This document shows positions 1-11,607 of a stretch of DNA of 64,000 nucleotides, piece by piece (within the stretch, counting starts at the first letter, position 1; each line of letters starts with the position of its first letter). The notes under the pieces are model-generated. The model was not told the DNA's origin. It saw nothing but the letters and a program-made list of their open reading frames with translations, and ran no database searches. This DNA is from Capronia americana. Taxonomy: Eukaryota > Ascomycota > Eurotiomycetes > Chaetothyriales > Herpotrichiellaceae. The stretch is from the NCBI GenBank assembly GCA_016110215.1, contig JADWQD010000004.1, positions 2,418,001 to 2,482,000 on the forward strand. The letters are read 5' to 3'. The position numbers were made by a program, and so were the translations under genes.

Positions 1-59
1 CCTTATGCCTTGAGCTTTTGGTGAAGTCGTCCCATCATTTCTCATTCAGCACATCTTCC

Positions 60-889
60 TCAATGCTGCATTCTCACATCATCATCCTGGGCCACATCGT
101 CTATTTTGCGCTTGGAGCTGGAAGGTGTCGCAGGTCCTTCGCTTCCATCGTCGAAGTATTCCGAAATTTCCCATTCGACCCTTGTCGAGCCATCATTTGT
201 GACTCCCGCGCCCCGTCTTGTATTCTGGACCCGACCAAGTCGGCTTCCATCGAGCATCTCCTCAAACCACGTGAGACCTCCAGTTCTGCCACTCCGCTGC
301 GTCCGTGTGACCGGGTGAGTTTCCGGTTGTGCTGACGCCTCCACTGCGCCGCTCTCACCCTCTCCCAGACCTCCGGACATGGTGAATTGTTCGGCGCCAT
401 CCGTGCCCTCCGGATTTGCAGCCTCGGGCAACAAATCCAGCTCCTGCAACGCCTCGAGGTCGTCATTCAGTAAACTTCCCAACGTTATGTTCATGTAATC
501 TGCTTCTTCGGGTGGTTGCTCCGTCCAGAACGAGAGATGAGTCCCGCAATAGCCACAGAAGACTCGCTGAGAAGAGGGGTCGTGTAAAGGCGTGAATATT
601 CTCCGAATCGAGGCGTGTGATTCATCCGGGAAGAACGATGTAGTGGCCGAAGAGTACCATGTCAAGGGCACCCGAAGCCATGCTGTCAGTGGAGTGGCCT
701 GGCTTCGTCCTAGCGAGCATGTGAGGTTAGGCTTGTTCGGTGAGCGCGAGGAATAACGGAAGCCTTACTGCTTTCGCTGCTCTCGTCGAAGTAGACAACA
801 GGTTGTTCGGTCGCATCTCGAGGGACAGTGATGATATAGTGATTGCGACCACAGTTACAACTGCCTTGGAGAGGTCGTGCTTTGCTCAT
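60..889 (-). CDS. GFA/CENP-V-type zinc enzyme (fungal subfamily), two exons
   Basis: Exons are 769-889 and 60-709, joined across a 59-nt intron (donor GTAAGG, branch CTAAC, acceptor CTAG), giving 256 residues. The N-terminus carries GSCNCGRNHY and the core carries FCGYCGTHLSFW, the Cys pairs of the glutathione-dependent formaldehyde-activating (GFA) fold. Between them the text ATPLTAWLRVPLTWYSS matches the fungal subfamily and fixes the acceptor. The GFA fold covers about residues 1-130. The rest is a low-complexity acidic tail ending in a basic SSSKRKIDD patch that could be a nuclear signal. I chose the ATG at 889 because the domain begins 8 residues later; an in-frame ATG lies at 916. The central CxxC of bacterial GFA is not seen, as is usual in this subfamily. 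Substrate unknown. It is transcribed divergently from the bHLH gene. Confidence 0.8.
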
Positions 890-1328
890 CTCGGCATTGG
901 AGGAAGGGAAACACACTGCTCTAGAATATTGAAGAAAAAGGCCGTAGTATGGTGCAAACGTGACAAAATCCCTCGTCCTTTCACAATTGCATGAGAAGAA
1001 TATCAGATGATGTGCAAGTGAAACAGAACCTGGCGATAAATGCGGCTGCAGCTGTCTAAATCCGTCCTCAAGCCAACCTTAAACTCAAATGGGCAAGATC
1101 AACCTAATGCAGACCATCTCAACAACTCTCAGCGAAGTATCTGTGCCTTCTTCTACCAGTACCGCCACAATCGACATAGTAACAGTTTATCACTGATGTC
1201 CGCCTTTACGAGGTGATGATGATGATGATGTTCGGCTGGTAACCAACTTCATCTCTCTCCGAGGTCATCAGCAGAAGCCTCGTCCGTTCGTTTTCTTCGC
1301 GTCTACCTGAAGATATCCAAAACTCATC
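890..1328. promoter_or_regulatory. Divergent intergenic region between GFA and bHLH genes
   Basis: These 439 bases separate two genes read in opposite directions, so both promoters and 5' UTRs should lie here. A short GAT repeat sits at about 1213-1230. No specific site could be assigned. Confidence 0.4.
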
Positions 1329-2288
1329 ATGTCGAAACAAGACGGCTCAGAGTCCGAGGGCTCCTCGCCAGTATCATCCCAAACATCCGAGACTCAGCCA
1401 AGAAGGGCTTCGAAATCCAGTTCGTCAAAGAAAGCCAGTAGAGTCACCAAACCACGCTTGACAGCATCTCAAAAGAACTTCAACCACAAAGACGCCGAAA
1501 ACAAAAGACGGACTGCCATCAGAGAACGCTTCACCGAACTCTCAAACCTGGTGCCCGGCGCCCTCGGCCATGAAAGGAGTGAGCAGGTAATGCTAGGGAA
1601 GTCCACCGAATTTCTGAGGGAAATGCTCGTAGAGCAGAGGCGGCTGGAGGAGATGGCTCAGAAGCAAGGTATCACCATTGCTGGCGAACCCATTAGGGAG
1701 GACGACTTTGGGGGGCCAAAGTGGAAAGCCAGTAATATGGAGCAATATGAGGCCAGCAAGCAGAAGAAAGATGGGAGTGAGTCCAACCAGGCCAACAACC
1801 AAGGAGATGAGGAGAACGACTAGGAATACTCTCCGTCTTATACAGTCACCTCCAGACCAGCAGCGCGGAAAACATTTGATGGATCTATCCATTGGCGTGT
1901 TCCTCAGTCCAAAAAAGCAAAGGCTCTGTCGTCGACACGGGTCAAGAAGGCTACGCCGTTGACAGAGTCTGTTGACCCCCTAATTGCCAAGGTTGTGGCG
2001 GTAAGAGAAAGATTGACAAATTTCAATGAAGACATCAAACACGAGCCAGAAGAGAAGCCATCGTCTGCGATTTCGAAACAAAGCACAGGTCCAGCCGGAC
2101 GCTGTAAAAGCGACCCTTTCAAGAGTTCCTGCTTTGGTTGCGGCACGAAGCCCGGTCAGCTTCGTAAGATATACGGGAAGATCTTGTGCGGTGCTTGCTA
2201 CCGCGAGTGGCTAGAGTCGTATGTTGAAATGAGAAGGATATTAGCAGGAGAGGCATTATTGCATGAGCACAGGAGGACCGTGGTTTGA
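1329..2288 (+). CDS. bHLH transcription factor, probably spliced to a GATA-like C4 zinc finger
   Basis: The first open frame (1329-1823) encodes 164 residues with a basic helix-loop-helix domain at about 51-105: basic part NHKDAENKRR (His53, Glu57, Arg60/61), loop NLVPGALGHERS, and a second helix running into a leucine/glutamine helix. This resembles Ino4-type bHLH proteins. The TAG at 1821 lies inside a good intron candidate, 1777-1845 (69 nt, donor GTGAGT, pyrimidine-rich acceptor TACAG). Removing it keeps the frame open to 2288 and gives 296 residues. The added tail has CFGC-x15-CGAC with YGKILCGACYREW, like the second half of GATA fingers but with a shorter loop. Exons would be 1329-1776 and 1846-2288. 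The bHLH is confident; the fusion is inferred from splice signals and the conserved-looking finger. An unspliced mRNA would give the short form. Confidence 0.75.
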
Positions 2289-2476
2289 CACAGCCTTAAG
2301 AGGACATCACCTCCGTACCTGGGGACTCAGGGCCGGCACAATTCACCACTTAGTTCAGCGATCTTCACTGCCGCACCAAAACAGACTTTTGAGGACTTCA
2401 CTTCGCGCCCACTAGTTTACCTGGTCAAACCCTTTCTTCTGCCGCTCCCCATTTCGCCTGTTGCCAAATCAACACC

Positions 2477-5400
2477 ATGGACCTCAGCGCGCGGTCCGGA
2501 CCTCCGGCCAACAATGGCAACAAGCCACCTGTGAGGCCAACAGGCCTCCGACCTCTCGCGAGCTCCTTGCCTGTTCATCCTCCTGTTTCGCTGTCTTCAA
2601 CCAATCCTGCTGTGGTGCAGCTTGAGCCATCAAAGACGCGTCGTAGAGCTGTCAATTTGTCCAATGAAGCACCTCTAACACCACCAACTTCAGCCACTGG
2701 ACACAGAAAAAAGTCCTGGGTAGATAGTGCTTCAAAGACTTTTGGCTTCACGAGACTACGTCGGAAGACAAGCTTCTCCAAGGAACGCGCGATGAGTTGT
2801 GAGTCAGGTGGTCCACCGCGGACACATTCAACTCGCAAACTCAGCGTAAGACAGTGAATATCGTGTTCCGGATCCTTCTGACACTGTCCATAGGTTCAAC
2901 CGCACAACTTGACCGGTAGCTCTCGCTCGCCTGTTCCAGCGCCCTTATCTCACCAACTTCAAGCCAACCCTCCTGTCCCTACCGGAGCAAACCATCTTCA
3001 TCGTCCTAGCCCTCCTGAGAAGATTGACAAGCCACTCCCAAGTTTGCCTGTAGCAACCGTGAAATACCAGTCTCCTGTGCGGAGATCACTCATCGACTGC
3101 ACTGAGAGACCGCTTCGAAGACGATCAATAACACCTACCGACGTTGGAAATCCCGAGGAAGAAGACTGGCCGCCTATTCTGCCGACCAAATCTGATACCA
3201 ATCTCCCCTCCTACGGAAACCAGTCACAGCTCAAGCCGAGTCTAGGAGAAAGCCTGTATGAAAGCATGCGCGCATTGAATTTGCAGGACAACAAAGAGGC
3301 CGACTCCCGAGCCGAATCTAAACCTCAAATTGACCACACCGAGGACACTCAAGGCAAAGATTCTCATATGGAGTCGCAGGCAAAAGAGAGTGAGAGCACA
3401 GCAGAAGGACTTCTATCAGACGGCAGGAGCCGCCCTCTTTCCTCTAGCCAGCTTCCCAAACCCCGAGACTCAATGCTTCAGTCACTTTCTCGCCATGTTG
3501 ACAGTCCTGTTGCCGTCCGTCAAACCAAGACATCGACCTTACGTCTGCAACAAACCACCGGGAAGTCCACGTGGGATCCTAATGAGAAGAGTAAACTTGC
3601 CAACAGTCACATCCCCACAATTCGAGAGCGAGCTGAGTCTCCTTCCCCTTCATGGGTCAAGCAAAACTTCCAAGGCGGACCAGTTCGGGTCAGTTCACGT
3701 GGTCGTTGCGGTGTTACCGGCCGAGGGTCTCCCTACACTATCCCCTCCCGAACTGCTTCCACTCGCAAGCCGGTGCACCACAAGGAGGGCAACCCTTATC
3801 GAAGATCATTCCACACTCCTACAAATGGTCAGGACCTCCACGAGGGCCAGGAGGAAGTTGCAACTCAGCCCGCAGCTTCGCCAACACGGAAGTCTCGTAA
3901 GAATTCACTTCCTTTGCCAGCTCGGCTCGGCCACCCCCCAACCAATCTTAGAGATGAGCAGGACGTGGCTGCTGAGCCTTCGGCCGCGGAGCCCTTCGTA
4001 AGCCTTGCTATCAAGAACCAAAAGAATACTGGTCTTCTTGCCCATCGAGACAACATATCGGTCGGCCACAATGGATTCAATGGCGATTCCAACACTCATG
4101 AAGCGCACCAAGCTGGTACACCTAATCTTCTGACTGTCAAGGAAGTTCTGTCAACACCGGCCCCTGATGACACCGAATCCTACGTTGACAGTGAGGAGGA
4201 CAACTCCGGGCTGAGTATCCAGGGCTATGACTCTTTCGGCGGGTATCGTGTTCGACACATCGGCAACAACGGTGCGAAAATGGGCCCAACTCTGCGCATC
4301 ACCGACTCTGCAAGCCGTGTCCTCCTAGGATCGGAAGATCGAAAGAATGTCCTCGAGGCCAGCAGTCCCATCAAGTTGAGACACAAGGGCAGTGCTCCAG
4401 ACATCGCCTCTCCACGGATGGCAAAAGATCAAATCCGCCGATCTAGTGCCATTGTTACCAACCTCGCTGGCTCTACGACATTCATGAGAAATCTCACTGA
4501 TCGATCTCCAGACCAGTACAAGACCGCGAGAGAAGATGAAGCCTGGCAGATTGTCGATAACAACAGCTCTGTTGACACTGTTGTTGTACGAGCAGAACTT
4601 CCTGGCAGTGAAGTCACGTTTGGGGCACACTCGACTGCAGACAGCGGAGACAATCTCGCTCCCGCGGAAGCAGCTTGTCGCCCGATATCTAACACCAAAG
4701 GCACTCCAACCTCAGATCATGGCGACTGGCCTGGGAAAGACTTTGCAGACCTCAATCTCTGCTCTGATGCCACTCCCACTGCATCCAGGGACAACGTTCC
4801 CCCTGCCGAGCGAGGATTCAGACGTCCTGCGCATTCAAAATCCCCGTCTCGACCTCCCACCGTCGTGTTGCGCGAAGCACCGAGCAAGGAGACTGCGCCC
4901 TTTCTCTTCCAAGACCTTGAGCAAGAACAAGCCAAGCAGGAGAAACTCGCCAATGACCTTGCAAAGGCAGCAGGATCGGGCTCAGAGACATCCGTGAATA
5001 CGCAGCCCGCGAACTCGGCCACCACCGCAAACTCTACCCCGAGCATGAGCAGTGCAATGGCTCCGTTCCCGCCACGCACATCATCACGCAAACCAAAACC
5101 GCCACCGATCATTGTCTCCCCACCGTCGATCAGCTTCTTTCCCAACGCGGCTCCAAAAGCCTATGCTGTCCGGCCCGAAAGCCTGAAGAAGCCTCGCAAT
5201 GTGAAACCATTCTCCCAGAGCGTCTCTCCACGTACTGATCCCGCCAAGGGGAGGAAGATCTCGAACGTCTTGGCGCATAGTCCATCGACATCGGGGAAGA
5301 AGAAGGTTGTCTCGAGTTTGAGAGGATTGTTTCACAAGAAGAGCTTCGAGTCGACTAAAGTCACTGCCGCGAACGGACCTAGTGCAGGCGGTGAAATTGT

Positions 5401-6130
5401 GCCATTACCTGTCATCCCAGCTCTTGTTCACGAGGATGATGGTCCTCGCCGCACGTCCTTTCGTCGCAAACCGGTACCTGCATTTTTACCGAGAGACGAG
5501 ACAAACGGCAGAAAGTTCAATAATCCGCTACATATGAATGCCAGTGCCACGTACACTGGATTGAGGCAACCGAAGCACAAGAACCCACTCAACAGTCCCA
5601 CGACACCCTGGACAGCAAATCTCAAGACTCCTTGCCCCCCGAATGCCACTTACATGGCAAACGGTGTCGGATCGAATGCGAAATCTACGTCGACTTCTAC
5701 TTCGAACTCTGCCTCCCCGACACATATCCCTCGCGCCCACCCTTCCCCGGTCGTTCGCTCGTCTCCGTCTCTCTCCCTTTCGCCCGCCACACCTGCTGGC
5801 CCACCCCTCCTTTCCGCGGCAACCACGCTGACACACAACCTGCTCGACCTTGTCCGCTCAACCACCAACCCGAGACACAAATCCCATCTCATCGAACTCT
5901 CAAAGTGCATGGTCGAAGTTGTCAATTCGGCGCGCGACGCGGAGAAAGCCATGGAGAAGGCACGCATGGAAGCCAGTCGCGCCGAGGTGGCGTATTTGAA
6001 ATGTGCCAAGCAGGTTGTGAATGTCCAAAGCTTGGTTAAAGAAATTACGGACGGCGGGGTTGGTATTGGGATTGATGTCGAGACTGGTGTGGAAAATGAT
6101 GACCAGGGCAACAGAGTCAAGGAAGTCTAA
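2477..6130 (+). CDS. Large Ser/Pro-rich protein with C-terminal helical segment, function unknown
   Basis: Exons 2477-2845 and 2894-6130 are joined across a 48-nt intron (GTAAGA...CATAG, phase 0), giving 1,201 residues. The start ATG has a good context (CAACACCATGG). Most of the protein is low-complexity Ser/Pro/Thr/Arg-rich and probably disordered, with many SPxR/SPxK-like phosphorylation-type sites. Two parts look conserved: a short basic stretch with SLRGLFHKK at roughly residue 950, and a C-terminal helix with coiled-coil character (about 1120-1185, containing ARDAEKAMEKARMEASRAE). This architecture is common in fungal scaffold or cell-polarity proteins, but no family was recognised. It lies 188 bp downstream of the bHLH gene on the same strand. 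Confidence 0.75.
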
Positions 6131-7049
6131 CTGATGAGCAGGTAGACTAGATGCCGTGGTCGTGTGGAACTGAGACCGCGAGCACCGAACGGGAGTCTAC
6201 GGAGACAGTTTTCAAGACAGAACCGTCGCAGTTGAATTGTGCCAGATGAGCGAGCACAGACGAATACACAGCTAGCTGACTTGATGCGTGCTGTGTGAGA
6301 TGGATGGTGTATGTTTTTGCTGGTGCTGGTACGAAGACTCCGTTCGCGTCAAGTCATGGCATTGCGTGGTATGGCATGGTTTTGTACTTTCAAAAGTTTA
6401 CTGCTCAGCATATGATGAGTACGACAGGAAGGCAGGAAGGAAGTAGCACGCCTGCTTTGAGACCTCGACTCCTGGTATGTTGGTCTAGGAGAAAATGAAC
6501 GATGGACAGTTGCAGTGCAGCGCAATGCAGATGGCTGGGAAGGTGGTTTGAGAGAGGGCTGAAGACAGGATGGAACAAGAGTGCACTCATTGAACTCATG
6601 TCAGTTCGGTTCTTGCTCTGGATAAGCAACGCAACGTACTCAAGCCATCGCAAGGAGACAGTTCAGTCAGATGCCAGCCACGGCGAAAATGGATAGATGA
6701 TGACGAGAATTAATTAGCAGACACTGTTGCCTTAAGAGAATTGAGAAAAAAAATATTGATTTATCACCACACGATTGGGTGTGATGTGGGCATCCATCAG
6801 CTGAGTCGAGCTGAGGTGAACTTCATTCGCATAGACAATAAAACATGACAATGACAAAACCGGGCGGAACCTCCTTCTTCTCTGGTCTTGGTACTTTACT
6901 GTACTGCTGTTCTCCCTTCCCTACACCCACCACCGTCGACCTCGCTTACGCTTACGCGCTTAGGATTCCGCGGGAGTGAGCTCTTTTCTTGTTCCGTCTA
7001 AGCAGGGAGCAGTAGCAGGCTAGTCCTCCTCCTCTTCCATTTCCTCTTC
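6131..7049. other. Convergent intergenic region, no gene seen
   Basis: The 919 bases lie between the 3' ends of a + gene and a - gene. The short open frames here show no recognisable protein and use no consistent splice pattern. Both 3' UTRs should lie here; no terminator motif was assigned. Confidence 0.5.
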
Positions 7050-10000
7050 TTACTCCGCAAGCCTCCCCTCCTTCCTCATCCTCTTTCTTACCATCTCTTG
7101 GATCTTCGCGAATTCTTCACTCCCCGGGTCCACTGTGCTGCGCCAGACATAGGGCTTGGTAGTCCGGGTTCTGGCGGCGCTTTCGGTAAGCGTTCCTGTG
7201 GCTTGGAGACTCTCTTGGGATGGATTCGAGTCGGGAGTCATCTGGGTTTCTGGGGTTGGCTGCGGCGTGGGTGTGGATGTGGATGTGGGTGTGGATTCGT
7301 CGACATCCATTGGTGTTGCTGTTGGCGTTGGCGTCGGTGTCATTGCCATTGCTATTGTGGTGACATCCTCTATGCTTGCGGTTGCCGACGGGAGCGGATC
7401 GTGCGTCTGCTCAGGGAGTGAACCCGAGTTAACTGTAGGTTGCTCGTTGTCGGAGTCGACATCCATTGGGACTGTCGCTGTCGTGGTATCCTCCGCCATC
7501 GCGGATGTGAGCGTACCATGCGCCTCCTGGGGTGGACCCGAGTCCATTGTAGAATCGTCATCCACATCATCCATTGGTGCGGTGGTCACCGTCGTGCTAA
7601 ACTCCGAGGATGCGGCTGCGAGCAGATCCTGCGTCTCGAGGAGAGTGTCTAGTATCGACTTGTCGGTGGTCGTTGGCTTTCTCGGCGGATTTTCAGTCAC
7701 GGTGGATGTGGTGGTATCCAGCGTCGTATGGAACATTGGGACATATGTGCGTTCTCTGGGGTCAATTCGCGTTGCCCAGAGAGTTGTGGACGTCCTTGTT
7801 GTTGTTGCTGTTGTTGACGACGACGTCAGAAGCGTCGATAAGTGTGAGGTGGCACTTGAGGAGCTCAGAAGCGCCGATAAATACGAGGACGCACTGACTC
7901 CCATGGCGGAGAGGGCAGAGAGAGCGTGGCTCCCGCTGGCCTGCACGTTGGTCAAGGCTTCTTGCGGGCGAGGGGCCTCGAGCAGTCTCCTGACGGCGGG
8001 GATTCCAAGCAGGCCGAGGCCGGCGGCGGCGCTGCAAAGAAGAACCGATTGGAGGAGAAGCGGATTGCTGATGAAATTCCACGAGTCCTCGAGGAGACAG
8101 AACTTGAAATGCTCTTTGCGTGCTTCTTGCACCGCCTCCCAGAGAGTCTGGCCTCCGCGGTGCTGCGAGGAGGACTCGCTAGGAGCTTGTGCCTGGGAAA
8201 CCCACTCGCAGTAGAGGTTCGATGGGGCCACTCGAGGGTATATGGTCACGAACGGATGACTAGCGGCTGCTTCTGCTTCGGTGGTCAACGTCGGCGTGGT
8301 GTCGCGCCGGAAGCGCTGGTCGACATGGTCTTCCAAATTCGCTTGGTAGAGGTCGGTATTCCACTCCGTTCCGGGCACGGGGTTCAGATGCGCAACGGCA
8401 TTTCTTCCTGCGTCGGTCTCTTGCAATTCATATGGCAGCTTGGGAAACAGCTTTCTTTCAGCGTCCTCTCGGGTGAGGATGTAACCGGCTGCTTTGGCGG
8501 CGTTTTGTTCGGTTTCCATCTGCTCCAGGTCGAGGCCTCGCGGCATGACGGCTTCGACGCGTCCGAAACACGTCATCTTGACTTGTAATCTGGCGTCTGG
8601 GCCCTCCGGTCGGGATCCACTGCTGTTCAGCTCCGCCGCGTTCACGCAGATGTTTCTGTCGGCATCATCCACGGTGAACATGGCCCCCTTGGCCACGTGG
8701 GGCGCGATGCGTACGACCAGGCCGGTTGCTCCTGCGAACCGGATGCAGTGGTGAAGGGTGGCGGCCTTGCTGATCAAGTCGAAAAGATCGAACCAAATCC
8801 CATTCCGCATGAGAGCACCCTTGTTCCGCTGGCTGGCTGACTGTCTCGAGCGGCGAACAAGCGGATCGAAACATGGAGGTGGAAGAAGTGGCTCCAATAC
8901 TTGCATTATCATGGTCGCCAGCCTGCGGGCCGCGAGATCCACGTCACGGTGGTACTGGTGAGTTGGAGGGTACTCGGGGTGCTGAGGATGGCTCCCTGGC
9001 GTCGGAAAGTATTCGTCGATCGACCTCGAATTCTCCAGGTATGTGGCCTTCTTTTTGTTGCGCACAAACGCATCGTATCGGATATACTTGCGGTCGATGT
9101 CCTCGAGGTCCTCTACCATGTCCTCTCGGATGCCGAAAGCAGTGTGTTTGAAGATGTGTTGCTGGAAGAACTCGCCGACGATACCGTGGACGACATGCCT
9201 GCGATTCTCCTTCTTCGTGAAGAAGTTGCGCCATCCGCACCCGCTCCCGTCCGCGATCCACTGCGTCACTTCGAACAGCGCCTTGTACTTCGTCGCGAGA
9301 CGATGCATAGGCCACCCCTCTTCCTGGTCGGGCGTGAGGTCGAAATTGAAGTGCGTTTTGCAGAATGCCGAAATCTGCTCCTGCAGGACCATAAACAGGG
9401 CGCTGATCTCACCGAGATCGAGCGGTCCGGGTGCTTGCTGGGCTCTTGAGAAAAGCTCTTTTGCGGCTTTGATGGGATCATTGGAATCGTTCACCTGGTC
9501 TCCATCCGTGATGAGATCTGCAGTCTCTCTGTTAGGTGGATCGGCAGCCGCTGGCGGGTTCGTTCGTTGACGTTTTGGCGAATGTTGCTTGCTTCCCCGA
9601 ACGCTCGAGATCGAAATGCTCCGGAGTGGAGGTCCAATGGTGGTATCTGTATCTGATTCTGAGATGACAGATGAGGCTGAATCAATTGTCGGCAATAACG
9701 ATTCCTGAACTTGAGGCTCTGTGGAGACGCTTGTCTGAGGGGCTGGCGCGCGGACGGGGCTTTCGTAGAGGCCAGCGGCCTCCGTGGATCGCGCCAGATC
9801 GTGAAGGAAATAGCGATAGTCACTATCTTCCTCTATGTCAGTATCCTCTTGTTGTTCTTCATCGTCTGCTTCGAATGCTTTGTCCTCATAATGTGGCAAC
9901 TTGCGTTTGCGAGAGGAGCCCTTCGGCTGAGGGCCATTTTCTTCGTCGCTGTGTTCCTCGCCGGGTTTGTACGTCCGGTCTGCGAACTGTATGCTCTTGC

Positions 10001-10583
10001 GCTTCGGCCCAGCTACGGCCTTTGCTGTTGGGCTTGGTACTGTTTCCTCGTCGGAGATGTCGACGTCCTTGTAAGGCTTGTCGTCAAAGGGTTGCTGTCT
10101 TCTCTTGCCTGTCTTTGGGGTCTTGACCCTTGCAGCAGGAGACGACGGCACAGAGACAGGGCTTGAGAGAAGTGAGCTGTGGGCGCTGGCGATAACGATG
10201 CCCTTTTCAGGTGGACCACTGTCAGCTTCTTCCGCGCCATCATCACCAGAAAGATCGACAACTGCTGGCGCAGCTGCCGTCGGAGTCTTTGAGCTTCGAG
10301 TGCCCTTCTTTGGGGTCGCTTTTGGCGCCGCTGGTCTTTTGGGTTTGGCTGGGGTTTTAGACTTCGCTGGCGTTTTAGCCTTGACTGGTGTTTTAGGCTT
10401 CGGTTTGGCGGTGGCACGGGTCGGGGAAGATGTGGGTGAATCCGACTCTTCGTCAACTGTAGGGAGCGGGTTGTTGCCTGTCGGTGGGTTCGCGGGTGCT
10501 CTGGGGGTTCTCAACCGGGACGGCCTCGTCATAATGCGAGTGGGAGTAGGATCCCGCTTCAAGGGGGTTCCTTTCTTGGGCAT
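7050..10583 (-). CDS. Large basic-tailed, low-complexity protein, function unknown
   Basis: A single uninterrupted frame of 1,177 residues starts at ATG (MPKKGTPLKRD). Residues 1-110 are a Lys/Pro/Thr/Ala tail with repeated TPAK/TPVK units like histone H1 or AT-hook-type tails, suggesting nuclear or DNA-associated location. Residues about 370-870 are an ordered, mixed-composition region that looks like a globular fungal domain (for example WPMHRLATKYKALFEV and GCGWRNFFTKKENRRH). A short hydrophobic stretch (LLLQSVLLCSAAAGLGLLG) lies near residue 890. The C-terminal third is Thr/Ser/Pro-rich with recurring PMDVD motifs. No known family was recognised. The length of the open frame in GC-balanced DNA argues for a real gene. 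Confidence 0.75.
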   Translation of the reverse strand: MPKKGTPLKRDPTPTRIMTRPSRLRTPRAPANPPTGNNPLPTVDEESDSPTSSPTRATAKPKPKTPVKAKTPAKSKTPAKPKRPAAPKATPKKGTRSSKTPTAAAPAVVDLSGDDGAEEADSGPPEKGIVIASAHSSLLSSPVSVPSSPAARVKTPKTGKRRQQPFDDKPYKDVDISDEETVPSPTAKAVAGPKRKSIQFADRTYKPGEEHSDEENGPQPKGSSRKRKLPHYEDKAFEADDEEQQEDTDIEEDSDYRYFLHDLARSTEAAGLYESPVRAPAPQTSVSTEPQVQESLLPTIDSASSVISESDTDTTIGPPLRSISISSVRGSKQHSPKRQRTNPPAAADPPNRETADLITDGDQVNDSNDPIKAAKELFSRAQQAPGPLDLGEISALFMVLQEQISAFCKTHFNFDLTPDQEEGWPMHRLATKYKALFEVTQWIADGSGCGWRNFFTKKENRRHVVHGIVGEFFQQHIFKHTAFGIREDMVEDLEDIDRKYIRYDAFVRNKKKATYLENSRSIDEYFPTPGSHPQHPEYPPTHQYHRDVDLAARRLATMIMQVLEPLLPPPCFDPLVRRSRQSASQRNKGALMRNGIWFDLFDLISKAATLHHCIRFAGATGLVVRIAPHVAKGAMFTVDDADRNICVNAAELNSSGSRPEGPDARLQVKMTCFGRVEAVMPRGLDLEQMETEQNAAKAAGYILTREDAERKLFPKLPYELQETDAGRNAVAHLNPVPGTEWNTDLYQANLEDHVDQRFRRDTTPTLTTEAEAAASHPFVTIYPRVAPSNLYCEWVSQAQAPSESSSQHRGGQTLWEAVQEARKEHFKFCLLEDSWNFISNPLLLQSVLLCSAAAGLGLLGIPAVRRLLEAPRPQEALTNVQASGSHALSALSAMGVSASSYLSALLSSSSATSHLSTLLTSSSTTATTTRTSTTLWATRIDPRERTYVPMFHTTLDTTTSTVTENPPRKPTTTDKSILDTLLETQDLLAAASSEFSTTVTTAPMDDVDDDSTMDSGPPQEAHGTLTSAMAEDTTTATVPMDVDSDNEQPTVNSGSLPEQTHDPLPSATASIEDVTTIAMAMTPTPTPTATPMDVDESTPTSTSTPTPQPTPETQMTPDSNPSQESLQATGTLTESAARTRTTKPYVWRSTVDPGSEEFAKIQEMVRKRMRKEGRLAE

Positions 10584-11015
10584 TTTCGATGCTCCGATCG
10601 TCGAATCTGTCGGGCAGGATATACCTAGATAACTGTGTGAAAGAGATTCCGTAGCGAGTAACTGGCTTCAAGGTGGGAATAAAACAGAACAGGGGAACGA
10701 GATAGGCAATATATCACAAGCACAATGAGCATAATGCATGCAGCGTCGAAATTTCCGAAAGCGGAAGACAGGAAAAGTCCGTTTTCGGTTTGTCACTCTG
10801 GCTCCATTGTACCGGTCGGTCATTGTTCTTTTATTCAGGTTGAAGCACACTGCCGAGAATCGGTAGTCCAACTCATCAATAGACAAAGGCAAGGCTTCAA
10901 TAGAGAAAGCCCATGGTGACACAGAGGCGTCCTATAGCTTGGACGAAGCAGATTCGCCCCTGCCCATGTGTCAGTATTGCGGCCCTTTGACTGTCATGCA
11001 ATTCTGGACGTGCCC
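10584..11015. other. Intergenic region, no gene seen
   Basis: These 432 bases lie between the start of the 1,177-residue gene and the stop of the RidA gene. They should hold the promoter of the former. Nothing specific was recognised. Confidence 0.4.
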
Positions 11016-11607
11016 TCACAAGGCTGCAACGACTTCAATCTCAACCTGCTCGGCGTCAGTATCGACATGTGTTTCGAAAGAACACAGGTGTGGCGTACAT
11101 CTGTCTTAAACGGCAGCTCCTTGACGCAGACGCAGGTCCGTGCTGGCTTCGGATCCGGAATCACCTCAAGATCTGTTCCAGTTCAGCGGTCAGCGTGGAA
11201 TGTGGCGGCGGGGCTGGGGAAGCAGCGCACAGGCGTTGTTCATGGCCGCATAGTCCTCCATGTTGGTCAAGTAAATGTTCATCTTGCACGTCTCAGCTTT
11301 TGCCCGGTACGGATTTCTACACAAGTACCTTCAACAATTTCTCCAAGCTGCTGCCCGCTTCCTCCAGAACCACTCTGATGTTTTCCAGAGCTTGTTTCTG
11401 CCATTTTGTGAGCTGATTATCAATGAAGCTGACCTTTCTCCATCTACTGACCGTTCTGTCGGCGACTGATCCCTCTACAACCTTCATTGTGGAAGGGACG
11501 ATGCCAATGTTTCCGGACACGAAAATGGTTCCATTGTGGATTGTGGCCTGAGAGAACAAGTTGGACTTGAGCCCTTTGTCGGTCGATACAACTTGCTTCG
11601 GGGCCAT
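11016..11607 (-). CDS. RidA/YjgF/UK114-family enamine/imine deaminase, five exons
   Basis: Exons are 11452-11607, 11329-11397, 11231-11282, 11099-11172 and 11016-11045. The introns are 54, 46, 58 and 53 nt, all GT-AG. The spliced product is 126 residues, the normal RidA length. It begins MAPKQVVSTDKGLKSN and contains LFSQATIHNGTIFVSG, QALENIRVVLEEAGSSLEKL, NIYLTNMEDYAAMNNAY and DPKPARTCVCVKELP, ending VEIEVVAAL. These match the family signature, including the catalytic Arg in PARTCV and the terminal Glu. Family members hydrolyse reactive 2-aminoacrylate and related enamines released by PLP enzymes, in cytosol or mitochondria. No mitochondrial presequence is visible, so a cytosolic form is likely. 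The third acceptor is a less common AAG but is needed for the conserved text. Confidence 0.93.

Noticed and set aside
683..768. Alternative 86-nt intron for the GFA gene with acceptor GACAG
   Set aside because: It would remove the conserved ATPLTA text; the 59-nt intron 710-768 keeps it and has a better branch site.
7156..8214. 352-codon open frame on the + strand
   Set aside because: It is the antisense of the low-complexity Thr/Ser-rich tail of the 1,177-residue gene; Val/Gly-rich with no recognisable domain.
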